Under the pieces are notes generated by a model. That model made no database searches, had not been told where the DNA came from, and saw only the letters and a program-made list of their open reading frames with translations. A stretch of DNA of 29,055 nt from Hypsibius dujardini (lineage: Eukaryota > Tardigrada > Eutardigrada > Parachela > Hypsibiidae), in assembly GCA_001579985.1 (NCBI GenBank), contig LRSR01012613.1:1-29055 (forward strand). The letters run 5' to 3'. Below are positions 1 to 10,347 of this stretch, in pieces. A program made the translations under genes and the position numbers. Numbering within the stretch: position 1 is the first letter of the stretch; each line of letters opens with the position of its first letter.

Positions 1-660
1 AGAAATTTTGAAAGATAAACAAGATCCATTGTCCTATTCCATATAATCAAGTGCACGATTGGACAAATTCCCCACGGTCACGTGTCAGTGCGTCATGAGG
101 TAAATAGTTCAACCGATGATCCTGGGAGAAAAAAAATGTCCCTTAAATGGATCCTTTCTTCTTTTGCGTTAATTGTGACCGTGGAGGGTTGGAGTTGGTC
201 GATTAATGGTGTGTAGAACCATTGATTTCCGGCCGCTTTACCGGTGCGTTAAACTTCGTCACTAGATGCGGAAGATCTGGAACACCTGGGAAGATTCATA
301 CTGCGTAGGCCGGTAAAAAATAACCCTAGATGGTTGATTGGCACTGACAATCAATATGAACCGAGAACATGGGTTGGGGAGTAAATTGGCAGGGACGGGT
401 TCGGTGCGTCGGTGGACATGTGGGATAGGGTGCGTTTCCGCTGTTTTTAGTATTGCTGACGCTTGTGCTGTACGGCTCAATTATATTTGTGGAGTTCACA
501 GCGAGTTTGGGTTCCGTGTCCCGTTGAGATTACATCTATGACGACTTCAGCGCTTGCAAAGTACGCAGTAGCAATATTGTCTACAGTTTTGACAAGCAAA
601 ATCTGTCAGCAGTAATTATTTTGTGTCTACCTAGGGGTCACTCGGTCGCTCTGTCGGTCG

Positions 661-752
<92 letters not shown>
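661..752. repeat. (GTCT)n tetranucleotide microsatellite
   Basis: An uninterrupted GTCT repeat of about 23 copies, with degenerate copies on both sides (about 640-790). It lies downstream of the 3' end of nuclear receptor 1. The rest of 1-860 shows no gene; its ORFs are short and low-complexity. Confidence 0.97.
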
Positions 753-756
<4 letters not shown>

Positions 757-863
757 GTATGTCTAACTGTCTGCCTGCATGCCAGCTTACCTGCCTGTTA
801 TTCGCAATAAACAGAAAGCATTGTTTTATTACCAGCAAATGCTTCTTTTTATACAATGCTGTT

Positions 864-3625
864 TTACAAATGAAATTCGTGGTTTGATTTCCACCAAACA
901 CATGGGTGAGCACTCCCATGAAATTCGTCGTCCTCCCGCCACCAGATACGACTAGATTGGGTCGTGGCAATCTCATTTAAAACCCTTTTAGCTTCAACGG
1001 CGCGGTTATAGCCTTTGTGGACAGTGTAGACCTTCTTGAGTGCATTGAAGAACTGCTCCAGCCGTTTGCAGGTCATTGTGAGATGGCTCGCACCACAACG
1101 GGTTTTGATCATGTTGAAAAGGACATCTGTGTAATGCTTGTGCAGATGCTCAAGCCTGAGAGCCATCTCGGGATTTTTCTCTGTGCCCTCGATGTCTTCA
1201 AACGAAAAAAGCCTTAATTGTTTGATATTTTTAAATACGGATAAATAATCAATTTCAAGAAAATACCTGGTTCGAACATCACAATCGGAATCAGAAAATA
1301 TTTCTCGATCTGAAACAAACACCGGCTTAGAGAGGTTATTTTCCTGTTCGAAATAGTTTCTTTACAATCTGGAGACATAAACATACTAGCGTAAGGCCGA
1401 TTTCTTGCAAATCTCTACAGAACTTGTAGATGAAGACAACTAGCGACCAATCATGTAGGATGTTCTGCCAGTATCGACAGAAGTGAAGATTTTTTGGGCC
1501 CAGGGTGATATAAGTTTCCGTTTGCGTGAAGTAAGCTGAATGATGAATCTGTAGAAAATAATAAATCATCGACAACAGAAGCAATGAATATGAAGACTCA
1601 GAATACACAGAACTACAACGATGAGCAAACATCACAGACACAGACACAGACACAGACACAGACACAGACACAGACACAGACACAGACACAGACACAGACA
1701 CAGACACAGATACAAATGTAGACATAAACATAAATCCAATTGACAGACAAATACCGACACAAGTAGTGACACAGACGCATTCACAAATATAGACATGAAC
1801 ATAGACCAATAGACAGTAGATACACAGACACATATACACGATCAGACAAGTGATAACAATTAATTAAGTTACCATCCAGAAAACCATCCATTTCCAGCCA
1901 ACTGTAATACTGCTTGTCCCCCACAAATCCAAATAGCTTATTCCAGGTAACATGCTTGTGAACTTTTGGACGCGGGCAACGTTGTCTGAATTGTGCTGGG
2001 TGACGGCGTCGATCATCAGTTCCAAACTTGTTTCCGGTTGGTACTGTTTTTTCAAACGTTTTCTTCAACTCTTGCATATTGGTTTATTAATAGTTCTTGC
2101 TTCGACTCACCGGAACCTCTCCATAATCCACTATGCGGGATCTGAAGTCTTCCCACAGAGAAATCTGGTCGCTAAAAACTAACTCCACCGCTATAGCGAC
2201 GGACTGCGCGGTCATTAACAGCGAACTTTGGTGGGAGTGCTTCAACGGATCAGAGCGACAGAAATCAGCGAAAATAAAATCTTGCGACGACCTGATCAAA
2301 ATACCATTTTTATCAGTTTCATGTGTTACTGCTTGAATAGTGCAAATTTACGGCCACCAAACTGAGATGGAGGCCAACAAAGACACAAATTGACAGACAG
2401 AGACAGATTACCAGACAGACAGACAAACCAACAGACTGTCAGACAAACAGACAGTCAGACAGACAATAGAGAGACAGACAAAAAGAAGGACAGAGAGACA
2501 AACAGGCAGATAAAGCGACAGACAGACAAACAGAAACATACAGACCGACAACGTAACCTTCCATTCGCTGTATGTACCTTCTCGATAACGGAATTATGTG
2601 TTCTGTGATAGAATAGACCGTCTCCTCGTCTCCAGAATGAATCGAAATATCAGGAACTATTGCCATATCCGATGGGGATATCGTTTTTCGGATATGTGGG
2701 GAGGGGCTTTTGTTGTTCCAAGTCACTACTGCATGATGGTAGTCGGAATCTGGAAACAGCAGTTTCTGCTTACTACGGTAGTTATTTCGGTAGTTAACAG
2801 CAACTGCATAAAATATCTTACCATTTTCGCAGTCAAGCTTGCTATCAAACCCTTTTCCTATTTGATTGACGGCTGGTTCTGCTTTGCAGATAATGGGCTT
2901 TACGGCGGTTGCAGAAGACTCAGGTGGTTTTTTTTGTTCTTTCGAAACTCTTTTATGGCTCTTTGGTGATTTTACAAGGACAGTTTTGGAAAAAACCGGT
3001 ACGACATTGTGAGAATCGGACCCTAAAAAGAAGAAAGTAACATTAGGACACAAATGAAGCCACCATTCATGTTAGCTCACAAGTCACGAGGAAAATGACG
3101 ATACAGTCACAACCACAGCTATTTCGCCAGACAGGAAAATGGATGTTCCGTAGGAGAAAGCAAGAGACAGAGGCGCTGTCAAAGACAAGAGAGATAGACT
3201 GCCACAGACACAAACATAGTTAAGGATACAGTCACAAACAAAGACAACGACACAGTCTCAAACACAAACACGGACGCAGACACAAACAGCAGACGCAGAA
3301 AGACACAGTTGATCAGACATGGGCACAGATAGAAATAAATGGCATACCGTAAATGCTCATCCCGACTACTTTACATTTCTGGAACCGACAAGCTTTACAA
3401 CAGCCCTTGGCCCCAGGTTTTACGACGCAGTTGTTGCTTCCGTTGAGGCAGGTGTAAGTCAACTTCTTGTCTATTCCTCTTCGATAAAATGCCTAAAATT
3501 CCCGCACTGAACTGACATCAATATCGGTTTGCCATCAAAGTTTATAAACGTACCTTGCAACCCTCACAGGACCAAACCCCATAATTAATGCCTGTTGCTA
3601 ATTTTCCGCAAATTTCGCACTTCAT
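864..3625 (-). CDS. Nuclear receptor 1 (C4 zinc-finger DBD plus ligand-binding domain), 8 exons
   Basis: Predicted ligand-regulated transcription factor. Exons (minus strand): 3625-3554, 3492-3348, 3022-2578, 2291-2111, 2043-1873, 1548-1387, 1309-1267, 1195-864. Phases are consistent and give about 516 aa. Zinc finger 1 (residues 1-24) is C-x2-C-x13-C-x2-C, ending CEGCK at the exon 1 junction. Zinc finger 2 begins AFYRRG and ends CKACRFQKC followed by VGM, which is diagnostic of nuclear receptors. Residues 73-220 are a Lys/Ser-rich hinge. From about 221 onward is the ligand-binding domain, including VQKFTSMLPG (helix 3-5 signature) and EKYFLIPIVMFEP. There is no A/B domain before the first finger, because the start Met immediately precedes the first Cys pair. 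The subfamily was not identified. The tandem paralogue at 5233-10347 supports every LBD exon boundary. The exon 5 start is the weakest one (see findings). A TTTATT on the plus strand at 825-830 could be the poly(A) signal. Confidence 0.9.
1633..1710. repeat. (CACAGA)n hexanucleotide microsatellite in an intron of nuclear receptor 1
   Basis: Thirteen tandem CACAGA units, followed by degenerate copies to about 1830. It lies inside the intron 1549-1872. On the transcribed (minus) strand it reads TCTGTG. The apparent Ser-Val repeat protein on the minus strand is a translation of this repeat. Confidence 0.96.
2388..2545. repeat. Degenerate CAGA/GACA-rich simple repeat
   Basis: Imperfect CAGA and GACA units with A-rich interruptions, inside the intron 2292-2577 of nuclear receptor 1. 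The sense strand reads TCTG/TGTC. A further ACAGACACAAAC-rich stretch lies at about 3170-3305 in the intron 3023-3347. Confidence 0.85.
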
Positions 3626-5232
3626 CGTATGAGTGAGTAAGCCTCTAAAACTCCTTCCAAAACACAGACGAAAAAAGGCTAAAAATATTGATTTTGACCA
3701 ATGAAGCGTTGAAAATCGTACGAACCGTGAATAACAAAATTGGAATAACGTCAGAATGACTGATCAGTAAATATCTGTAAGCACGCGAGGTCTACAAGAT
3801 GTTAGGGCGAGTCGCGATAGTTCTCTTAATCCTTATCGCAGATAACTAGTGGCGAGATATTTCTTGCTGACTCGGAAATTCCGACCGAGTGCAAACTTAG
3901 CAGGCATACACGTTTGCAGATGCGTATTGTTTGACTTTTATCACCGGCACGAGCCAGCTCCATTTTTCGAACACTTGCACTTGCCCTGCTTGTTTGTTAT
4001 TTAGCACTGTAACTCCAATATATGCCTGACACCGAGATAAGTTAAAAGATGAACTCATGTAATCAAAGTTGAAATTTATACCACAAGACCATGCACTGTA
4101 TATTGAGCTCAAATCTTGAGACAGTCTTTGCTTATGGAGCGTCGGGCGTTTCAAAAGCCCTTCGGGTTTTTATTTTTTGTGTCAAAATTTATTAAACCAA
4201 AATTAAATAGAGTTTAAATGCAATTGTGCATATACGATAAACAGAAAGTCCGGTTTAAAGGGCTATTAAAGCCATAATCACCAAGGCCAAAAACTTGGAA
4301 AACTTTTAGTAGTTTTTCTGAAAGCTAATTAGAATTCTCAAGGTTTGAAAAGTCCAGTTTATCGTTAGCAATTTATTCGTAGCGACACCACTGAGAGACA
4401 CTGAATTAAAACCCACTACGTTTTCATTTTATTAAGTACAATTCATATTTCTTGGGATTTCCTTTTCGTTCGGTACTGGCCGCTTGAGCATGTTTAGGGG
4501 AATCTTTACTGGATAATTTTTTTCCAGTACCCATGTGAGAGGTGAAATTATATATTTCATCATTATTATATTACATCCTTTGACTCCGTAAGAAACGATT
4601 CCTATATCATTTGCGGATATGGCTGCCGCATGTCACTGTCATACTGCTGATACGGGTGCTGGATGTTGATCAGAGCGGAGAACCCACTCCCCATTTGTTA
4701 CGTTAGCCTATACTTATGAGTACAAATCGAACAAAAGCGGAAGACAAATATTATTGTAAGGCCGAAATCACACTACTGATTCTTGAGCTCCAGAACAACT
4801 CCAGTAAATCTCATTATAAAGAGAACGTGTATATTACACAAGACGAGTAGAGTACGAGTACATAAATCACCGTAAAACACTGACTAAAGAATCACCACAA
4901 CCAATTATCCTCGGAAACGAATTTAAGGCACGAAATCAAAAAATGCACCAGATTGGGCAATCAATCGCCGCAAGTTCTACTGGTGGCTTACCCTGGTGGA
5001 TGAATTCTTCCCTGCATTTCCGGAACAGTTGTTGCATGCGATTGTTTACAATCTCTGGCCACTACAACCGCTGAAGAGGACTTATCTAGAAATGGATACA
5101 TAAATAGAATAATTAATGTTTGGAATTGCTGTCAATGAGGTTGAAAAGAACCTGCTAATTTATTGCGGCATCTAAAAGGTCTATACAAATAACCCACGGA
5201 AGTCTTTTGGAGACCGTTCAATTCCATTCCAT
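3626..5232. other. Intergenic region between the two nuclear receptor genes
   Basis: No convincing gene was found. The longest ORF (3897-4154, minus) has no recognisable motif. The region must hold the nuclear receptor 1 promoter and the 3' flank of nuclear receptor 2. A plus-strand TTTATT at 5159-5164 (AATAAA on the minus strand) is a reasonable poly(A) signal for nuclear receptor 2, about 70 nt past its stop. Confidence 0.5.
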
Positions 5233-8200
5233 TCATTTCATGAGCAGTTTACTCGGTTCCCACATGCTGAACCGTCGTTCCACATGCCCGGATCTATCAA
5301 ATAAATGATATTTTCTCCACCAAATGGAGGTTGTCGCGGACTGAGCCGGATGCTGGTTAACGGAACTGTCTTCCAATACCCGGCTGTACTCGCCGTGCAT
5401 TTGATAGATTTTTCTCAGACTGTTGAAAAAGTCTTCCAGCCGTCGGCACGTTCGATTGAGGTCTCCGTCGGTTCGACCACTCTTTAGCACTTGGAACAGA
5501 ACGTCAGTGTAGTGCTTGTGAAGGTATTCCAGTTTGAGGATGTAGTTCTCCGTATTGCGCTCCGGTTCGTCGATGTCTGTTGCAGACGTAGTTTTTTTAT
5601 TATTGTCAAACATGTTTTTTCTGATCGCTTAATTACTTAAAAGCTACTTGATTCACAGTAGATCGATCATTGACAGAGATACAAAAATGTATTGAAAGTT
5701 ATATAAACGAAGTGAATATATTTTTATAAAAGCGGCCGTTAGTGATTTTTTCAGATGCAAAGTATAGTTGCCTGAAAGTTAATTTAGAGATGTGAAGATT
5801 GCAATTGCACTTTTTTTGAAAAAAAAATAGTTGCTAAGATCTGGTTTACGTGTGCAGGTGTTAAAGACTTGTTTGGGTGATTTGACATACCTGGTTCAAA
5901 CATAATCACAGCTAGCAGAAGGTACTTTTCCGTCTGTAACGCATAACTCAGTAGTGGTTAGCTGACAAAAAAAGTGACAAAAAAACCTGAAAAAAATTGC
6001 AAAAATTCATTTTTGAGTCAACTAAACATTAGTTACAAAATTTTTTAGTTCGTATTTTTTAGCAACTAGTTTTAATTAAGATTAATTGATCGAATGTTTT
6101 TGTTTTGATTTTTAGTTTTTCTCAATCATATGATTAATGTCTAAAAATTTCAGTTTAGTTTTCTTAATCAAATATGAAAATCAAAGCCAAAGAAATTCAT
6201 TACTAAAAGTTTGAAAGTAATGTTGGTTGAGTTTTTTGAGCCATCCTTACTCGTGGTAAACCAGAAACAGTAAAAATGATGTAAGTGCTTAAGTGTCGGA
6301 CCTGATTGAAACCGATGTCTTGAAAATCTCCACAGAATTTGTAGATAAAGATTAGGAGCGGCCAATCGGAGATGAGTTCTTGCCAGTAACGGCAGTAATG
6401 CAGCTGCTGCGAACCGACAGTAACGTAGGTTTCCGTCCTGGTCAAGTATGCCGAATGATGAATCTGTACCAGTATCGGGCATTATCAAGTCAAAATTCAA
6501 GGTAATACCAGGTCAATCTATGTGGTAACGTTTAGTTTCTATTACCATCCAAAAGACGACCCATTTCCAGCCAATTGTAACGCTCCGTGTGATGCACAGA
6601 TCAAGTTCGTTCATCCCCGGCAACATACTCCCGAATTTCTGCACCCTGTTGATGTTGTCTGCGTTGTGGTAGCTCAGAGCCTCGATCATAGTTTCCAGCG
6701 TTGTCTCAGGTTGATGCTGCGAAATAAGCATTGTTTTTAGCTGAAAGAATATTTGTAAACATTCCTTGCGGATTTAACTCAGTTTTCCGATTGAACTAAA
6801 GTTTCATTCAGGTACAGGTCGTTGCACAGGTTTCAATTGCTTCTCCTTGATTTTACTTACGAGTGATAGCAACTGTGTGTTTTAAAGCTTACTTTCGAGC
6901 GACAGTACTTTTGATCATTATCATTACTATTATTATTAAAATTGTTGATTATTAAAATGTTACAACTAAAATATTTATGTAAATGTAAAAAGTATGTTGG
7001 GACATTTAGTCTAAATATAAATCTACGTACGACCGATTACTTGAGAAATTATTACTGAACTATAGATTCTGACGTTTGCTGAATGAAGAACGTCATTTTT
7101 TACTATTGTGTTGATTGATTGTGATTGATTGTTGATTGATAAAACCTTTTGCCATCTCATAAGACGAAAACGCAAAGCTAACCCACCAAGCATGCAAAAG
7201 TAGTATATAGAGCAGAAATAATAGCGTGAAATGTGAGAGAAACATATATCCTTGAAGAGCCACCAGAACGACCAGAACGACCAGATTCTGGCCGAACTTG
7301 GCGGGCAAAAAATTTACAAATTGAAAAAAAAAAGTGTCGAGACTAACGATTTTCATTAAACTTTTTTAAACTCAAATTTGCATGAAAGCCAACTCACCTA
7401 AACATCTAATTTTGAAAGAATTTAAGGGATTTGAGCAAGGTACAATTTTGAGACCCATTCGAAGTTGAGAAAATGCTTGTGATGGACCAGTGTGGTTCTC
7501 CATTACATACTGGTATCTCAGCATGATTCAGGGCTCTATCCATGCATCGTTGCCAACGAGAGAATTGGTCTCCAAAGACGATTTGAATGGCAAGGGCAAC
7601 TGCCTGAGCCGTTGTCGGGAGGGACGGTGGTGATCTCTGTAGCGAGGCATTGCGGAAGAACAAGATGGTTTCAATGGGCTCGAGACCGCCAGACAAGCTT
7701 TCAAACAAAAATAAAAAGTAGTAAATTATTAAAAAGCAAATTATTTATTAGTGAAAGCACAGAGGTCATTACTAAAAAAATTAAATTATCAATTCGATTT
7801 TAAAAACACTTGTACCTTCGTGGATTGCTGTCCAAAAAGTCAAAGGAAGGCAGGAATTGTTCTGTTTCATATTGCTGATAACTGGTTACGAGGAGGTTAT
7901 GTTTGAATCCATCCGACCTCTCACTATATCTTGGCTCCTTCTGTTGTCCCACCGTTGTCAATTGCGGTACTACAGAAAGAACGACTCAAATTGGCAGTCA
8001 AAGTCACTGCATTACCTAACTATTTCTTATATCTCACAGCCTCACCTCTGTTTTGTGGAAGGATTGTCCAAACAGAATCGTGCGGTCCAGGGAGGAACCG
8101 TTTGCCGGTCTCGTAGACCGTCAACTCGTTATCTGTTTCGTATCTGCGCTTATTCCCTCTTGGAATGTAGGACTCGGATTCCGAAAGGTCTTCCTTCTCG

Positions 8201-10347
8201 GCCTCTAAGCCTATAATAAAGTAACTCTCTTTAAATTGAACTATTTCTTCTTGCAGCTAAATAAAAACGCCCATTCTTTGAGTACTGTACTGTCGCGATT
8301 CTAACGGCCAGCTTAGCCCCGCCTCCCCCCGTGCAAGACTCTATGACGTCACGGATTCAGTTCCAGCCTGGCCCGGACCCGGGGGTCGTAATTTACTGGT
8401 AGGGCCAAAAAACGGCCGTTAGAATCGCGACAGTACAGTATTCGATAAAACAGCGTTTTGTAATTTCTCGTATCTTAAGAACTGTAAGTGCGCCAATCTG
8501 TAATTAATTGTCTGTCTAGTTAACCCATTAACCCCCAATATCTTCAAATAACAACGAGGCAGCCTCCAAATTTTCAAAAAATGGTTTGAGCGATTTACTA
8601 AACTTAACTGATTTTCTAGGTTGGTATCTTGCTTGAAAATTGGCGATAATAGTTGGGTTATTTGCTACTTGATCAATGTTCGGCAGAAATTTCCAGTTAA
8701 TCAGTTTTCACCTTTTTTGAGCGAAAAAGGTCTCCGCAGGCTGTGAGCTGGCCAAAACGTCTAAAAATATGCGGTTTCTTCCATTCACGAAGTTGACAAT
8801 CTCTAAAGATACATATCAGAGCCGGATTGTTGATTGACACGTGGCCAGTGGTTAAGGGCAACCCGGCGCTCTGAATCGGCCGTAAAATCTTCCCAGGTCC
8901 CCATTTGTTGCAAGTGTAAATAAGCATTTTTATGTTGAAACATCATTTACGTTGATAGATCGCTAAGTTAGGTAACTTTTTGCCGTTTTCGAAATTTGAA
9001 AAAACTGCAGTGACGTCACCATTGAATAATTCTTCCCGTTAGCGACACTTTAAGATACTTTGAATGACAAATCTTGTCCGATCTTGGGCTTCTTGAGAAG
9101 CTCTCAAAAAATGCTTAAGACAAATGCAACAGATTTTTCATCATGATTGCGGTTCAGAAGTTGTAGAATGTCGACCTCAAAAAAAAGTTCATCCCATCCC
9201 AAATATCCCAGTTTTCCGAGGTCCACACTCTACAACTTCTGAACCGCAATCATGATCAAAAATCTGTTGCATTTGTCTTAAGCATTTTTTTAGAGCTTCT
9301 CAAGAAGCCCAAGATCGTGCAGATCGGACAAGATTTGTCATTCAAAGTATCTTAAAGTGTCGCTAACGGGAAGAATTATTCAATGGTGACGTCACTGCTG
9401 TTTTCTCAAATTTGAAAACGGCAAAAAGTTACCTAACTTAGCGATCTATAATTATAAATGGTATTTGGACATGAAAATGCTTATTTACACTTGCAACAAA
9501 TGGGGACCTGAGAAGATTTTCTGGACGATTCAAAGCGTTGGGTTGCCCTTAACGAAGGCGCCCGATTTTTTGTCAAAAAATGTGTAAAACTGACTACTAT
9601 GGAAACTGATTTGATTGATTGATACTTTAACTAAACATGGCGCAAACACGTGCAAGAAACAGTTTTCATCGATAAATGTGTTTCTAACTTGACAGTGAAC
9701 AGTGGTCAGCCCAAAACGCCCCGAAATTTTTAAAGTCGTTCAAAATACCAATTTCAAAATACCAATTTCATACTATTCCGAAAGATGTTGCTTTTTAGAA
9801 ATGACAATTAATGAAGCATTTAAAAGAAATTAAATTAAAAGAAATTAAATCTAATCGAATTAAATCAAAATAAATCGACCAACCACAACTAATGCGAATT
9901 AAAGTTAATTGAAGTAATTTCAATTAATTAAGGAGAATTAACTAAACATAAAATGAAAAAAATGATAGTGCATTTAAAACTTTAACGGAAGTGGATCTGG
10001 AATTAGAGGATAGTAATAGGAGTATAATACAGTCTGTATCGCAGCATGTGAGCACTAACCTAAAATACTCATGCCCAGTTCTTTGCATTTTCGAAATCGA
10101 CAAGCCTTACAGCAACCCTTAGCGCCTTGGCGGATGATACAGTCGTCGTCGTATCGGCAGAAAAATGTCAAATTCCCCTCCACTCCTCTCCGGTAGAAAG
10201 CCTCCATAAAAAAGTAAGGCGTGCATGAATTTACTTAAGCGATAAATTTCGAATCCGGCAGGTTACACATCTTACCTTGCAGCCTTCACAGGATGGAATT
10301 CCGTAATGAATACCTGTAGCGTTCTTTCCGCAAACAAGGCATTTCAT
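5233..10347 (-). CDS. Nuclear receptor 2, tandem paralogue of nuclear receptor 1, 9 exons
   Basis: Predicted ligand-regulated transcription factor. Exons (minus strand): 10347-10276, 10201-10060, 8210-8046, 7969-7816, 7697-7511, 6740-6546, 6463-6302, 5933-5891, 5576-5233. All phases agree, giving about 487 aa. Finger 1 (residues 1-24) shares 18 of 24 residues with the neighbour. Finger 2 starts AFYRRG and has canonical C-x5-C-x9-C-x2-C spacing, then CKACRFRKC. The hinge (72-177) is split by an extra intron that the neighbour lacks. The LBD includes VQKFGSMLPG and EKYLLLAVIMFEP. The 54-codon exon 6463-6302 has 33 of 54 residues identical to exon 1548-1387 of the neighbour. The 43-nt exon (5933-5891) has the same length in both genes. 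Intron 2 (8211-10059) carries two inverted-repeat elements. Exon 6463-6302 could instead extend in frame to 6251, where there is a better donor (GTAAGG). Confidence 0.9.
6741..7510. other. 770-nt intron of nuclear receptor 2
   Basis: AT-rich intron bounded by a GT at 7510-7509 and an AG at 6742-6741 on the minus strand. It contains a GATT/GATTG-rich run at about 7110-7142. The minus ORF at 7093-7356 lacks any motif and lies wholly inside the intron, so it is not called. Confidence 0.6.
8283..8440. mobile_element. 158-bp TA-flanked palindromic MITE
   Basis: Perfect 25-bp terminal inverted repeats (8285-8309 and 8414-8438) beginning CTGTACTGTCGCGATTC. A TA dinucleotide lies at each outer end, which suggests a Tc1/mariner-type target duplication. 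The interior is GC-rich. It lies in intron 2 of nuclear receptor 2. Its first 50 or so bases resemble the start of the element at 15634, so the two appear to be one family. Confidence 0.8.
8698..9596. mobile_element. About 0.9-kb foldback element with very long inverted arms
   Basis: The two halves are inverted copies folding around about 9180-9215. Example pairs: the segment near 8895-8930 (CAGGTCCCCATTTGTTGCAA) pairs with that near 9490-9525, and 8955-9170 pairs with 9220-9450. The outer ends (CAGTTTTCACC on the left, GTGTAAAACTG on the right) match imperfectly and abut TA. The left arm carries about 110 nt that the right arm lacks, consistent with an internal deletion. No transposase is present; the minus ORF at 8697-8927 lies in one arm and is not coding. 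The element sits in intron 2 of nuclear receptor 2. Confidence 0.88.

Noticed and set aside
638-976. ORFs of repeated TDRQ or SVCL residues over the GTCT microsatellite, both strands
   Set aside because: They are translations of a simple tetranucleotide repeat with no independent coding evidence.
1336-1839. 167-aa minus ORF with a long Ser-Val repeat
   Set aside because: Only 1548-1387 is a real exon (nuclear receptor LBD). The rest is read-through of the intronic CACAGA repeat.
4150-4175. GC hairpin followed by T-run resembling a bacterial intrinsic terminator
   Set aside because: The surroundings are clearly eukaryotic and intergenic, and no bacterial-type gene is nearby. Treated as chance.
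8697-8927. 76-aa minus ORF
   Set aside because: It lies inside one arm of the foldback element and in an intron; no motif and no coding signal.
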